Source: Streptomyces sp. NP160 (lineage in GTDB: Bacteria > Actinomycetota > Actinomycetes > Actinomycetales > Quadrisphaeraceae). Taken from it: a stretch of DNA of 60,839 nucleotides. Position 1 is the first letter of the stretch. Each line of letters begins with the position of its first letter. The position numbers and the translations under genes were made by a program. Below are positions 40,473-50,281 of the stretch, piece after piece. Location of the stretch: the NCBI RefSeq assembly GCF_006335115.1, contig NZ_VDMJ01000024.1, positions 1-60,839 of the forward strand. The letters run 5' to 3'. Below the pieces are notes generated by a model. It saw only the letters and a list, made by a program, of their open reading frames with translations. It made no database searches and had not been told where the DNA came from.

Positions 40473-41717
40473 TCAGGCGCTGAGGAGCTGCTGGCCCAGG
40501 TAGCCGCCGTCGGGCACCCCGGGGAAGACCGCCCACACACCCGACGCGGTGTGCTCCAGGTACTCCGACAGCGCGTCCTGGCGGGCCAGCACCGTCTGGA
40601 CCGGGATGAAGGCCGTGCGCACGTCGCGCTGGTAGGCCAGGAAGAACAGCCCCGCGTCCAGGTGGCCCAGGCCGTCGGTGCCGTCGGTGAAGTTGTAGCC
40701 GCGGCGCAGCATCTGCGCGCCGCCGTTCATGGAGGGGTGCGCGAGCCGCACGTGCGACGACGCCGGCAGGGTCCGCGCGTCGAACGCGTCGTGCTCGCCG
40801 GCGTGCCCGAGCGGAGCGCCGGTGCCCTTGGTGCGCCCGATGACCTGCTCCTGCTCCTGCAGGGAGGTGCGGTCCCAGGTCTCGATGTGCATCCGGATCC
40901 GCCGCGCCACCAGGTAGGAGCCCCCGACGACCCACGCCGCCGATCCCTGCTCGTCGCCGGCCTGCACCCACACCTGCTCGTCGAGGGTCTTCGTGTCGGA
41001 GGCCGCCGGGTTGGCGGTGCCGTCCTTGAAGCCGAAGAGGTTCCGCGGCGTCGGGGCGCTCGGGTCCACGGTGGCCGCGCGCCCGTACCCGAGCTGCGCC
41101 CAGCGCACCGCGGCGCGCCCGGCGGCGATGCGGGTCAGCGTGCGGATGGCGTGCACGGCCACCTGCGGGTCGTCGGCGCAGGCCTGCACGCACAGGTCGC
41201 CGCCGGAGCGCTCCGGGACCAGGGCGTCGGCGGGGAACGCCGGCAGGTCCACCAGCGCCGCGGGCCGCGCCGGGGCCAGTCCGAACCTGTCGTCGAAGAG
41301 CGACGGTCCCGCACCCACGGTCAGCGTGAGCCGGTTGGCGTGCAGGTCCACGGCCTCGCCGGTGTCCGACGGCGGGGCCAGCGGCTTCCCCCCGCTCGCG
41401 CCGCCCTGCCCGACCTCCTTCCCGGCGGTGAGCGCGACGGCGGCCGCGGTCCAGTCCTGCAGCAGGGACACCAGCTCCTCGCGGGAGGTGGCGGTGACGT
41501 CGAACGCGGCGAAGTGCAGGTTGGCCTGCACGTCCGTCGCGATGCCGGCCTGGTGCTCGCCGTGGAACGGCACGACCGAGGCCGACCCGCCGTCGGCCGA
41601 GGAGCCGGCGGCGCGCCCGGACGCCTCGGCCGCCACGACGCCCGCCCCCACGAGCCCGGCGCCGACTGCGCCCGACCCGAGCGCGGCGAGCAGCCCCCGG
41701 CGGGAGACGGAGCCCAT
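40473..41717 (-). CDS. efeB: Dyp-type haem peroxidase, iron uptake component EfeB
   Basis: 414 aa. Twin-arginine signal at the N-terminus (VSRRGLLAALGSG then a hydrophobic stretch), so exported folded with its haem. DyP signature GFKDGTANP near 229, with the catalytic Asp, and later HVRLAHPSMNGG. In EfeUOB systems it works with EfeO at the cell surface to oxidise ferrous iron or release iron from haem. Its ATG overlaps the efeO stop (TGATG). Confidence 0.93.
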   Translation of the reverse strand: MGSVSRRGLLAALGSGAVGAGLVGAGVVAAEASGRAAGSSADGGSASVVPFHGEHQAGIATDVQANLHFAAFDVTATSREELVSLLQDWTAAAVALTAGKEVGQGGASGGKPLAPPSDTGEAVDLHANRLTLTVGAGPSLFDDRFGLAPARPAALVDLPAFPADALVPERSGGDLCVQACADDPQVAVHAIRTLTRIAAGRAAVRWAQLGYGRAATVDPSAPTPRNLFGFKDGTANPAASDTKTLDEQVWVQAGDEQGSAAWVVGGSYLVARRIRMHIETWDRTSLQEQEQVIGRTKGTGAPLGHAGEHDAFDARTLPASSHVRLAHPSMNGGAQMLRRGYNFTDGTDGLGHLDAGLFFLAYQRDVRTAFIPVQTVLARQDALSEYLEHTASGVWAVFPGVPDGGYLGQQLLSA

Positions 41718-42895
41718 CAGGCCTGGCCCGCGGCCGCGGCGCCCAGCTGCGACAGCGGTTCGGAGAGGGCGTCGACGGCGCGGGCCAGCTCGCGGCGCTG
41801 GTCCTCGGTGACGGTGTCGTAGGAGACGTAGCCGCCCGGCACGCCGGGGTCGGCGTAGGGCGCCAGCGCCGCCTGCACGGCGGCGAACTGCGTGGTCAGC
41901 TCGATGACGAGCTCCGGGTCGGTGGTCTGCACGATCGGCGTGAGCACCTCGAACGCCTTCTGCGCGCCGTCGACGTTCCCCTTGAAGTCGACGAGGTCGG
42001 TGTGGCTGAAGGCCTCTTCCTCGCCGGTGATCTTGCCGGTGGCCACCTCGTCGAGCAGCTCCTTGGCGCCGTTGCCGATGGAGTTGGGCGTGATGGCGGC
42101 GTTGGGCACGCGCTGGGCGAGCTCCTGCACGTCGAGCAGCAGCTGGTCGGCCACCGGGACCACGCCGGCCAGGTCCTCGTCCGTCCACAGCGCCTTCTCG
42201 AGGCGGTGCCAGCCGGTGAACTGCTGGCCGGCCTCGAGGTCGGCCTCGCGGACGTCCATGCGCGGGTCGAGGTCTCCGAAGCTCTCCGCCACCGGCTCCA
42301 CCGACTCCCACCCGACGCGCGAGGGCGCGTACAGCGACTGGGCCTTCGCACGGTCACCGGCGGCGATGGCGTCGCGCAGCTGCTGCACCAGCGGCACCGT
42401 CGCGTCGGCCTGCTGCTGCACGTACGCGCGGTAGGAGTCCACCGCGGTCTGCTCCGCGGCGGTCAGCTGCGAGGAGCCACCGGTCACCGCGATGGCCTGG
42501 CGGATGCCGTCGCCGACCATGCCGGGCTTGCACGCCACCTGGTACTCGCCCTCGGTGAGGTCGACGGTGAGGTCGTAGCTGGTGCCCGGACCGATGTTCT
42601 CCTTCTCGGTGACGATCCGGTCCCCGTCGTAGACGTAGACCTCGGTCACCTGGTTGCCGGTGTTGGTGATGGAGAACGTGGTCACGCCGCCGGGCAGGTC
42701 GGTCTCGGCGACCTCGCAGGCGCTGTCGGAGGCGTCGATGGCCACGGACGCGTCAGCGGCTCCGCCGGAGGCGGCGTCGGAGGCCGCTGCGGACGACGAC
42801 GAGGGCGCGTCCACGAGCGCCCCGCAGGAGCTCAGCGCGAGGGCGGCCAGGGAGGCGAGGGGCAGCACGACGAGGGCGCGGGCGCGCGAGGGCAC
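41717..42895 (-). CDS. efeO: iron uptake lipoprotein EfeO (cupredoxin + imelysin/M75)
   Basis: 392 aa. Lipoprotein signal with the lipobox ALALSSCGAL at the N-terminus, a cupredoxin-like domain (~50-130) and an M75/imelysin domain (~140-385) with the HxxE metal motif in GWHRLEKALW near 229. It binds iron outside the membrane and passes it to EfeU. Start GTG at 42895. The middle gene of efeUOB. Confidence 0.93.
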   Translation of the reverse strand: MPSRARALVVLPLASLAALALSSCGALVDAPSSSSAAASDAASGGAADASVAIDASDSACEVAETDLPGGVTTFSITNTGNQVTEVYVYDGDRIVTEKENIGPGTSYDLTVDLTEGEYQVACKPGMVGDGIRQAIAVTGGSSQLTAAEQTAVDSYRAYVQQQADATVPLVQQLRDAIAAGDRAKAQSLYAPSRVGWESVEPVAESFGDLDPRMDVREADLEAGQQFTGWHRLEKALWTDEDLAGVVPVADQLLLDVQELAQRVPNAAITPNSIGNGAKELLDEVATGKITGEEEAFSHTDLVDFKGNVDGAQKAFEVLTPIVQTTDPELVIELTTQFAAVQAALAPYADPGVPGGYVSYDTVTEDQRRELARAVDALSEPLSQLGAAAAGQA

Positions 42896-42953
42896 GGTGA
42901 CTCCAGGAGGCTCGGTGGCCGGCCGCCGGCGGCGGCGCGGTCGGGAGGGGCTG

Positions 42954-43802
42954 TCAGGCGCTGACGGAGCGCAGGGCCGGGGCGCTGGGCGCCGGAGCCG
43001 CGGGGCGGCGCCGGGGGCGCAGGTAGAGCGCCAGCACGGGCACGACGTACGCCGTCCACGCGATCGCCTGCGCCCAGGTGGTGTCGGGGGAGAAGTTGAA
43101 GACGCCCTTGAGCAGCACGCCGTACCAGCTGGTCGGCGGGACCTGGGCGCTGACGTCGAAGGCGAGGCTGTGCAGGCCGGGCAGCACGCCGGCCTCCTGC
43201 AGGTCGTGCACGCCGTACGCGAGCACCCCGCCGGCGACGACGACGAGCGCGGCGCCGGTCCAGGTGAAGAAGCGGCGCAGGTCGACCTTCACGGCCTGGC
43301 GGTACAGGGCCCAGCCCAGGACGACGGCGGCCGCCAGCCCCAGCAGGGCCCCGACGAGGGGCTGCCACGTCTGGCCGGTGGCCTGGCCGGCGGCGTAGAC
43401 GAAGAAGACCGTCTCCAGGCCCTCGCGGCCCACCGCGAGGAAGGCCGTCAGGCCCACGGCGAAGCTGCTGACGCCCACGGCGGTGCGCATCTTGTCCGTC
43501 AGCTCGGTGGCCAGGGTGCGCCCGGCGCGCCGCATCCAGAACACCATCCACGTGACGAACGCGACGGCGACGATCGACAGCGTGCCGCCGAGCACCTCCT
43601 GCGCCTCGAAGGTGAGGGCCTTCGCCGCCACGGCCAGGGCCACGGCGATCGCCACGGGCAGGGCGACGGCCACCGCCACGCCCCAGCGCACGGCACCGAG
43701 GCGGTCGCGGCGACCGGTCTTGACCAGGAACGCCACGAGGATGGAGACCATGATCGTGGCCTCGAGGCCCTCGCGGAGGCCGATCAGGAAGTTGGCGATC
43801 AC
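42954..43802 (-). CDS. efeU: FTR1-family iron permease EfeU
   Basis: 282 aa with seven hydrophobic segments. Both REGLE iron-binding motifs are present (LREGLEATI at 9-17 and VGREGLETV near 124). It moves iron across the membrane. GTG start. First gene of the efeUOB operon; a DtxR/IdeR-like iron box lies 49 bases upstream, so the operon should be switched on by iron shortage. Confidence 0.93.
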   Translation of the reverse strand: MIANFLIGLREGLEATIMVSILVAFLVKTGRRDRLGAVRWGVAVAVALPVAIAVALAVAAKALTFEAQEVLGGTLSIVAVAFVTWMVFWMRRAGRTLATELTDKMRTAVGVSSFAVGLTAFLAVGREGLETVFFVYAAGQATGQTWQPLVGALLGLAAAVVLGWALYRQAVKVDLRRFFTWTGAALVVVAGGVLAYGVHDLQEAGVLPGLHSLAFDVSAQVPPTSWYGVLLKGVFNFSPDTTWAQAIAWTAYVVPVLALYLRPRRRPAAPAPSAPALRSVSA

Positions 43803-43850
43803 ACCGGGTCCTTCGAGCTCGCTGCACGTGGCGCCGTGATCGACGCCTGG

Positions 43851-43869
43851 TGAGGCGAGCCTAACCTCA
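43851..43869 (-). promoter_or_regulatory. DtxR/IdeR iron box upstream of efeUOB
   Basis: On the minus strand TGAGGTTAGGCTCGCCTCA matches the iron-box consensus TTAGGTTAGGCTAACCTAA at 15 of 19 positions and keeps its dyad form. The placement 49 bases before efeU fits iron-dependent repression. Confidence 0.75.
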
Positions 43870-43972
43870 GCGACCGGCGGTGTCGGTCAAGGGCGAGTAA
43901 AGGTTCTCGGCCGCCCTGTTCTCCCGGTCACAGCCGCACCCGCCGGTGCGCGGAGCCCGGCGGGGCGAGCTC

Positions 43973-45283
43973 TCAGCCGGCCAGGGCGCGGGAGAGCAGG
44001 CCCGCGGTGAGCTCGCGCTGCCACGGCCGCGCCCCGGCGTCCGCGAGCCACGCGCTCACCCCGTCCTCGCCGGTGTCGGCCGGGGGCTGCCAGCACAGGC
44101 GGCGCACCGCGTCGGGGGACAGGAGGTTCTCCAGCGGCACGTCCACCTCCTCGGCCAGCTCCGTCAGTGCCGCGCGGGCCCGGGTGAGCCGCTCGGCGGC
44201 CTCGGGGTCCCGGTCCTTCCAGGCGCGCGGCGGCGGCGGACCGTCGGTGGGCAGCGAGTGCGGCGGCAGCTGCGCCTCCGGCAGCGCCCGGGCGCGGTCG
44301 AGCGCCTCCAGCCAGCGCGCGCCGAGGCGCCGGTTGGCCGGACCGGAGAACACGGGCAGGGAGGCCAGCTCCCGGGTGGAGGTGGGCATGGCCTGCGCCG
44401 CGGCCACCACGGCGCGGTCGGGCAGGATCCGGCCCGGGGCGGTGTCGCGCTTGCGCGCGAGCTCGTCGCGGGAGAGCCACAGCTCCCGCACCGCGGCCAG
44501 CTGGCGGCGCTGGCGCACCGCGTGCAGGCCCGAGGTGCGGCGCCACGGGTCGGTGCGGGGAGGCGCCGGCGGGGCGTCGCGCACGGCCGCGAACTCCTGC
44601 CTGGCCCACTCGAGCTTGCCCTGCGCCTCGAGGTCGGCGGCCAGCGCGTCGCGCAGGTCCACCAGCAGCTCCACGTCGAGCGCGGCGTACAGCAGCCACG
44701 GCTCGGGCAGCGGCCGGGTGGACCAGTCGACGGCGGAGTGCTCCTTGGCCAGGCGCACCCCCAGCAGCCGCTCGACCACGGCGCCCAGCCCCACGCGCTG
44801 GTACCCGGCCAGGCGCCCGCCCAGCTCGGTGTCGAAGAGCTCACCTCCCGGCCGCAGGCCCACGGCGGCCAGGCACGCGAGGTCCTGGTTGGCGGCGTGC
44901 AGCACCCACTCGGCGTCGCCCAGGGCCTCGCCGACACTGGACAGGTCCGGCAGGGCGCGCGGGTCCACGAGCACCGTCCCGGCGCCCTCGCGGCGCAGCT
45001 GCACCAGCTGCGCGTCCTGGCCGTAGCGGTACCCGGAGGCGCGCTCGGCGTCCACGGCCACCGGGCCGGAGCCCGCGGCGAGGGCCTCGACCACCGCGGC
45101 GAGCGCCTCGGGGGAGTCCGTCAGCGCCGGCAGCCCGTCGGCGGGGGCGGCCAGCAGCGGGAGCTCGGGTGCCTCGGGAGCGCCTCCCGGGGCCTGCTCG
45201 GGCGCGGCCGCGGCCCCGGGGACCTCAGGGGTCTCCGGGGCCGTGCCGTGTCCGGAAGGGGTGCTGCTGGGCGATCTGCTCAT
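43973..45283 (-). CDS. rnd: ribonuclease D (HRDC domain)
   Basis: 436 aa 3'-5' exoribonuclease acting on tRNA precursors and other stable RNA. A Pro/Ala-rich N-terminal ~50 residues, then the DEDD exonuclease domain (VAVDAERASGYRYGQDAQL near 75, HAANQDLACL, and LLYAALDVELL), then an HRDC domain around 270-350. The first acidic pair reads DAE, as in actinobacterial homologues. Neighbours (LuxR regulator, DUF3000, hemE) are the common actinobacterial arrangement. Confidence 0.9.
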   Translation of the reverse strand: MSRSPSSTPSGHGTAPETPEVPGAAAAPEQAPGGAPEAPELPLLAAPADGLPALTDSPEALAAVVEALAAGSGPVAVDAERASGYRYGQDAQLVQLRREGAGTVLVDPRALPDLSSVGEALGDAEWVLHAANQDLACLAAVGLRPGGELFDTELGGRLAGYQRVGLGAVVERLLGVRLAKEHSAVDWSTRPLPEPWLLYAALDVELLVDLRDALAADLEAQGKLEWARQEFAAVRDAPPAPPRTDPWRRTSGLHAVRQRRQLAAVRELWLSRDELARKRDTAPGRILPDRAVVAAAQAMPTSTRELASLPVFSGPANRRLGARWLEALDRARALPEAQLPPHSLPTDGPPPPRAWKDRDPEAAERLTRARAALTELAEEVDVPLENLLSPDAVRRLCWQPPADTGEDGVSAWLADAGARPWQRELTAGLLSRALAG

Positions 45284-45316
45284 GTCAGCCGCCCATTCTG
45301 CACCGCGGGGCGGACG

Positions 45317-45934
45317 TCAGGAGATGACGCCCGCACGCAGCGTGATGAGCACCATCTCGGCGCGGTCGCCCGTGCCGAGCTTGCGGGCGATGCGGGCCAG
45401 GTGGCTCTTCACCGTCAGCGCCGACAGGCCGAGCTCCTCGCCGACCTCGCGGTTGGAGCGGCCGTCGGCCACCAGCTGCAGCACCTCGACCTCACGGGCC
45501 GACAGGCTGGACAGCCCGTCGGGGGAGGTCGGCACCACGGGGGCCTCGGTGCCGCGCGCGGCGGTGGACAGGAAGCAGCGCACGCCGGAGGCCAGCGCCG
45601 AGCGCACGGTCCACGGGTCCTCGGACGTCGAGACCACCACGGCGCGGGTCCAGCCCGCGGCGCGCAGGTCGCGGGCCAGCGCCACACCGGCGCCGTCCTG
45701 CAGACCGGCCTCGATGACGCACAGGTCCCCCTGGTGGTGCACCGCGGCGCGGCGCGCCTCGGTGACCGAGCTGGCCGCGACCACGTCGCTGGCGCCGAGG
45801 GCGCGCAGCACGCGCACCGCCACCTCGCGCGCGGCGAGGTCCTGCACCGCCACGAGCGCGGTGGTGCGGCGCCCGCGCGCGACGGCACCCGCGCGCGGCG
45901 CCCGAGCGAGAGCGCTCTCCGCCATGGTCGTCAT
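45317..45934 (-). CDS. LuxR-family response regulator with atypical receiver
   Basis: 205 aa. The C-terminal HTH is clear (LSAREVEVLQLVADGRSNRE, then LGLSALTVKSHLARI). The N-terminal half has the receiver layout, but the phosphorylated Asp position is Glu near 73 (LCVIEAGLQDG) and the N-terminal acidic pair is missing. It probably does not depend on phosphorylation; the Glu could mimic the active state. AGGAGG lies 6 bases before the ATG, and a GCACCCGGCCGGGTGC palindrome sits in the leader. Sits between rnd and DUF3000. Confidence 0.85.
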   Translation of the reverse strand: MTTMAESALARAPRAGAVARGRRTTALVAVQDLAAREVAVRVLRALGASDVVAASSVTEARRAAVHHQGDLCVIEAGLQDGAGVALARDLRAAGWTRAVVVSTSEDPWTVRSALASGVRCFLSTAARGTEAPVVPTSPDGLSSLSAREVEVLQLVADGRSNREVGEELGLSALTVKSHLARIARKLGTGDRAEMVLITLRAGVIS

Positions 45935-45952
45935 CCCTGACCTCCTGCTCCT

Positions 45953-45968
45953 GCACCCGGCCGGGTGC
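45953..45968. promoter_or_regulatory. perfect 16-bp palindrome in the LuxR-regulator leader
   Basis: GCACCCGG|CCGGGTGC lies 18 bases upstream of the regulator's ATG and next to its ribosome site. It could be an operator (perhaps autoregulatory) or a leader hairpin. Confidence 0.35.
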
Positions 45969-46051
45969 GTCCTGCAGGGGGTATCGGGCGGCCGAGGGGG
46001 TGCCTTGACACGTTCGGCGCAGGTAATCCCACCCGCCCGGAGCCCGGCGCG

Positions 46052-46654
46052 TCAGCGGCGGGGGAGCCTCGCCACGCCGTGCGGCAGGGGCGGCAGGCCC
46101 GCGGCCGCCCCGAGCAGCTGGGCCCACGCCTGCACCGCGTCGCCCACGGCCTCGGGGACGGCCGAGGGGCTGGGGCTGAAGGACGCCCGCACCTCCAGTT
46201 CCCCGTCCACCGGGCGCGCCGAGAGCTGCCCGTAGGAGCGCGACGTCGAGGTGGTCACCGTGCCGCCGAGCGTGCGGACCGGCAGGCCGTGGTCCTCCAG
46301 GGCCTCGACCAGCCAGCTCCACGCGACGTCGGCCAGCAGCGGGTCGTCGGCGTCCTCGGTGGCCGGGGAGCAGCGCGCCAGCACCACCACGCGCCAGGTG
46401 CCGTCCCAGCCCTCCTGACCGGCCGGGTCGTGCAGGAGCACGAAGCGGCCCTCCGCCACCTCGTCACCGGCCTCGTCCAGCACGTCGGCCGACAGCGCCA
46501 GGGAGAACGGCGCCAGCGAGCGCGGGCCGGGCCCCTCCTCCACCACGATCTCGGGGCGCAGCGCGGTGGCGCGCACCTGCTGCACCGCCGCGGCGAAGGC
46601 AGGGGGAGGAGCCGCCTGGCCCCCGGGGCCGGGCCCTTCGCCGCGCGCGTCCAT
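46052..46654 (-). CDS. DUF3000 family protein
   Basis: About 200 aa, an actinobacterial protein of unknown function. Segments [38 protein letters not shown] and [15 protein letters not shown] are characteristic. ATG 46654 is chosen over an earlier in-frame start. Divergent from hemE with 113 bases between the starts. Confidence 0.88.
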   Translation of the reverse strand: MDARGEGPGPGGQAAPPPAFAAAVQQVRATALRPEIVVEEGPGPRSLAPFSLALSADVLDEAGDEVAEGRFVLLHDPAGQEGWDGTWRVVVLARCSPATEDADDPLLADVAWSWLVEALEDHGLPVRTLGGTVTTSTSRSYGQLSARPVDGELEVRASFSPSPSAVPEAVGDAVQAWAQLLGAAAGLPPLPHGVARLPRR

Positions 46655-46767
46655 GGCGTCATCCTTCCCCACCCGGGCCGCCACCAGCACCTGCGGCGCC
46701 CCGAGCCGCTCCCTGGCCGCCCTCGGGGTGTCCGGGAGGACCGCCGCGCAGCGGCGATGATGGAGCC

Positions 46768-47835
46768 GTGAGCACCCCCGCCCCGCCGCTCGTCGCCGCC
46801 TGCCGCCACCAGCCGGTGACCCGCACCCCGGTGTGGTTCATGCGGCAGGCGGGCCGCTCGCTGCCGGAGTACCGGAAGGTCCGCGAGGGCATCCCCATGC
46901 TCGCCGCCTGCACCACCCCGGACCTCGTCACCGAGATCACCCTGCAGCCCGTGCGCCGCTACGGCGTGGACGGCGCGGTCCTCTACTCCGACATCGTGCT
47001 GCCGCTGAAGGCGGCCGGGGTGGACCTCGACATCGTCCCCGGCACCGGTCCGGTGGTCGCGAAGCCGGTCCGCACGGCCGCCGACGTCGACGCCCTGCCG
47101 GAGCTGCACCCCGACCAGCTCGAGCCCGTCGCGCAGGCCGTGCGCCAGCTGGTCGCCGAGCTCGGCGAGGTGCCCCTCATCGGCTTCGCCGGGGCGCCCT
47201 TCACCCTCGCCAGCTACCTGGTGGAGGGCGGGCCCAGCAAGGACCACGCCGCCACCAAGACCTTCATCCACACCGACCCCGGCCTGTGGCGGGCGCTCGC
47301 GGAGAAGCTGGCGCGCACCTCCGCGACCTTCCTGCGGGTGCAGGTCGAGAACGGCGCCCGCGTGGTGCAGCTGTTCGACTCCTGGGCCGGCGCGCTGTCG
47401 CTGGCCGACTACCGCGAGCACGCGGCGCCGGCCTCGGCCTCGGTGCTGGCCGCCGTGGGCGACCTGCGCGGCGCGGACGGCCTGCCGGTACCGCGCATCC
47501 ACTTCGGCGTCGGCACGGGGGAGCTGCTCGGCGCGATGGGCGAGGCCGGCGCCGACGTCGTCGGCGTCGACTACCGCGTCAGCCTGCGCGACGCCGCGGC
47601 CCGCACCCGGGCGGACGGCACGCGCCGCGCGCTGCAGGGCAACCTCGACCCGGCCCTGCTCGGCGCACCGCCGGCCGTGCTGGAGGCCGCCGTCGACGCG
47701 GTCCTGGACGACGCCGCGGCGGCCGTCGGCGCCACCGGCCACGTCTTCAACCTCGGCCACGGCGTGCCGCCGACCACGGACCCCGACGCGCTGCTGCGCG
47801 TGGTCGAGCGGGTGCACGAGCGCACCGCGCGGTGA
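46768..47835 (+). CDS. hemE: uroporphyrinogen decarboxylase
   Basis: 355 aa. Removes four carboxyl groups from uroporphyrinogen III to give coproporphyrinogen III. Signatures [20 protein letters not shown] (first substrate loop), the following [10 protein letters not shown] and [20 protein letters not shown], and [11 protein letters not shown] at the end. First gene of hemE-hemY-hemQ; GTG start at 46768. Confidence 0.97.
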   Translation: MSTPAPPLVAACRHQPVTRTPVWFMRQAGRSLPEYRKVREGIPMLAACTTPDLVTEITLQPVRRYGVDGAVLYSDIVLPLKAAGVDLDIVPGTGPVVAKPVRTAADVDALPELHPDQLEPVAQAVRQLVAELGEVPLIGFAGAPFTLASYLVEGGPSKDHAATKTFIHTDPGLWRALAEKLARTSATFLRVQVENGARVVQLFDSWAGALSLADYREHAAPASASVLAAVGDLRGADGLPVPRIHFGVGTGELLGAMGEAGADVVGVDYRVSLRDAAARTRADGTRRALQGNLDPALLGAPPAVLEAAVDAVLDDAAAAVGATGHVFNLGHGVPPTTDPDALLRVVERVHERTAR

Positions 47836-47843
47836 GGGGGCCG

Positions 47844-49358
47844 ATGACCGCGCGGCCGCGCGTCGTCGTCGTCGGGGGAGGCGTCAGCGGGCTGGCCGCG
47901 GCGTGGGCGCTGACCTCCCGGGACGTCGACGTCGACGTCGTCGTCCTGGAGGCGTCCCCGCGCGTCGGCGGGCCGCTGCAGACCGCCGAGCTGGGGGGCG
48001 TGGTGGTCGACGTCGGGGCGGAGTCGCTGCTGGCGCGCCGCCCCGAGGCCGTCGACCTGGCGCGCGAGGTGGGGCTCGGGCGCGACCTCGTGCAGCCCGC
48101 CACCACGCGCGCGGCGGTCGTCCTGAGGGGTGAGCGGCACCCGGTGCCGCGCGGCACGGTCATGGGCGTCCCCGCGGACCCCGCGTCGATGAGCGGCCTG
48201 CTCACCGCCGCCGAGGTGGCCCGCGCCGCCGACGAGCGGCTCACCGAGCCGCTCGGGCAGGACGGCGACGTCGACGTGGCCTCCTTCGTGGCGGCGCGGC
48301 TGGGGAGCGCGGTGGTGGACGCGCTGGTCGAGCCGCTGCTGGGCGGGGTCTACGCCGGACGCGCGTCGGGGCTGTCGGTGCGGTCGGTGCTGCCGGCGCT
48401 GTGGCCCGCCGCGCGCGACGGCGCTCCGCTGCTGGAGGCGGTGCGCGCTGCGGCCCGGGCCTCGCAGGCGGCCGCGGCGGCCGGGCGGCCGGCGCTGGCC
48501 GGCGGTGGAGGGGGAGCGCAGGGTGCGGTCGGGCTGGTCGGCACGGCCGCCGGCGGCGGGGTGTTCGCCGGGGTGCGCGGCGGGGTGGGGCGGCTGCCCG
48601 GGGCGGTCGCCGCCGCGCTGGAGCAGCGGGGGACGCCGGTGCGCACCTCGGCGCGCGTGCGCGGGCTGCGGCGTGCAGGCGGGGCGTGGGAGGTGGCCGT
48701 CGAAGACCGCTGGACCGGCCTGCGCCGCGCCGAGCGCGCCGACGCCGTGGTCCTCGCGGTGCCCCCGCCGGCCGCCTCGGCCCTGCTGGCCGGTGAGGCG
48801 CCGCGGGCCTCGGCGGCGATGGCGCGGGTCGACGACGCCGGCCTCGCGCTCGTCACGCTGCTGCTGCCGCCCGGTTCGCTGGACGCGCTGGTGGACGAGG
48901 AGGGCCAGCCGCTCTCGGGGCTGCTCGTCCCGCCGTCCGAGGGGCGGCTGGTCAAGGCGATGACCGCCTCCAGCCGCAAGTGGGCGTGGGTGGCGCAGGC
49001 CGCGGGGAGGGCCGCCGGGCAGGGCACCGAGGTGCTGCGCCTCTCGGTGGGCCGTCGCGGCGAGGGCGCCGTGCTGGACCGCCCCGACGGCGAGCTGCTC
49101 GCCGCCGTCGTCGAGGACGGCGGCGACCTCGTCGGCCACCGCCTGGAACCGCTCGCCTCGCTGGTGACCCGCTGGCCGGCGGCGCTGCCGCAGCCCGACG
49201 TCGGCCACTCCGCCCGCGTCGCGTCGGCGCAGGCCGAGGTGGCCGCGCTGCCCGGGCTGGCGCTGGCCGGTGCCGCGGTCGACGGCGTGGGAGTGCCCGC
49301 CTGCATCGCGGCTGCCCGCCGCGCGGCCGCCGCGGTGGTGGCGGACCTCACCCCCTGA
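47844..49358 (+). CDS. hemY: protoporphyrinogen/coproporphyrinogen oxidase (HemY/CgoX type)
   Basis: 504 aa FAD enzyme. [17 protein letters not shown] is the FAD loop, followed by [11 protein letters not shown] and [13 protein letters not shown]; the C-terminus ends with [15 protein letters not shown]. In actinobacteria this protein oxidises coproporphyrinogen III to coproporphyrin III. ATG 47844 follows GAGGGGG, 8 bases after hemE. A Gly/Ala-rich insertion in the middle (~210-245) is a little unusual. Confidence 0.93.
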   Translation: MTARPRVVVVGGGVSGLAAAWALTSRDVDVDVVVLEASPRVGGPLQTAELGGVVVDVGAESLLARRPEAVDLAREVGLGRDLVQPATTRAAVVLRGERHPVPRGTVMGVPADPASMSGLLTAAEVARAADERLTEPLGQDGDVDVASFVAARLGSAVVDALVEPLLGGVYAGRASGLSVRSVLPALWPAARDGAPLLEAVRAAARASQAAAAAGRPALAGGGGGAQGAVGLVGTAAGGGVFAGVRGGVGRLPGAVAAALEQRGTPVRTSARVRGLRRAGGAWEVAVEDRWTGLRRAERADAVVLAVPPPAASALLAGEAPRASAAMARVDDAGLALVTLLLPPGSLDALVDEEGQPLSGLLVPPSEGRLVKAMTASSRKWAWVAQAAGRAAGQGTEVLRLSVGRRGEGAVLDRPDGELLAAVVEDGGDLVGHRLEPLASLVTRWPAALPQPDVGHSARVASAQAEVAALPGLALAGAAVDGVGVPACIAAARRAAAAVVADLTP

Positions 49359-49404
49359 GGCGGCCCCCGGCCGGCGCCGGCTCGCCGGGGGCGAGGATGG
49401 GCGC

Positions 49405-50226
49405 ATGACGTCGCTGCAGCACTCGCCGGCCTCCAGCGCCCCGGAGACCGCCGTCACCGCCGCCACCACCACGCCGGACGGTCGCACCGCGCGGCAGGTC
49501 GCCGACGAGATCAACCAGACCATCCGCTACACGATGTGGTCGGTCTTCGCGCTCGACCCGTCGGCGCACACCGGGGGCGGGCTCGGCGGGGAGGCCGACC
49601 GGGCGGCCGCCACCGCCGAGGTCGAGGCGCTCCTGCGCTCCCTCGGCGCCGAGGGCGGTGCCGGCGGGGAAGGGGGCCACGACCTGGAGGTCCGCGGCTT
49701 CTACGACCTGTCGGGCATGCGCGCCGACGCCGACCTCATGGTCTGGTGGCACGCCTCCGACGTCGAGGTGGTCCAGGAGGCCTACCGCCGGCTGCGCCGC
49801 ACGGCGCTGGGGCGGCTGCTCCGCCCGGTGTGGTCGAGCGTCGGCGTGCACCGCACGGCGGAGTTCAACAAGGGCCACGTGCCGGCGTTCATGGCCGGCG
49901 AGGCCCCCCGCAAGTACCTCAACCTCTACCCGTTCGTGCGCTCCTACGAGTGGTACCTGCTCCCCGAGGACCAGCGCCGCACCATGCTGCGCGACCACGG
50001 CCTGGCCGCCCGCCCCTACCCGGACGTGCGCGCCAACACGGTCTCGGCCTTCGCGCTGGGCGACTACGAGTGGCTGCTCGCGTTCGAGGCCGACGAGCTG
50101 CACCGCATCGTGGACCTCATGCGCGACCTGCGGAACACCGAGGCCCGCCGCCACGTCCGCGAGGAGCTGCCCTTCTTCACGGGCCGCCGGGTGGAGCTGT
50201 CCGAGCTGGTCTCCCTGCTCCCCTGA
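49405..50226 (+). CDS. hemQ: coproheme decarboxylase HemQ (chlorite dismutase family)
   Basis: 273 aa. Converts iron-coproporphyrin to haem b in the coproporphyrin-dependent route. [12 protein letters not shown], the [20 protein letters not shown] helix and [18 protein letters not shown] (near 170-187), with the catalytic Tyr region, are typical. The N-terminal ~35 residues are a variable Ala/Thr-rich tail. A perfect 22-bp hairpin follows 5 bases after the stop. Ferrochelatase (CpfC) is not in this window. Confidence 0.94.
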   Translation: MTSLQHSPASSAPETAVTAATTTPDGRTARQVADEINQTIRYTMWSVFALDPSAHTGGGLGGEADRAAATAEVEALLRSLGAEGGAGGEGGHDLEVRGFYDLSGMRADADLMVWWHASDVEVVQEAYRRLRRTALGRLLRPVWSSVGVHRTAEFNKGHVPAFMAGEAPRKYLNLYPFVRSYEWYLLPEDQRRTMLRDHGLAARPYPDVRANTVSAFALGDYEWLLAFEADELHRIVDLMRDLRNTEARRHVREELPFFTGRRVELSELVSLLP

Positions 50227-50231
50227 CCCCC

Positions 50232-50281
50232 GTGATCATGGACGTCCGCCACCCTCGGAGGTGGCGGACGTCCATGATCAC
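50232..50281. repeat. perfect 22-bp inverted repeat (GTGATCATGGAC family), likely bidirectional terminator
   Basis: Arms 50232-50253 and 50260-50281 pair perfectly around a 6-base loop. The arms begin GTGATCATGGACGTCCGC. It sits between convergent hemQ and a GNAT gene and contains the GNAT stop codon. Copies of the core occur at other gene ends in the window. Confidence 0.75.
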
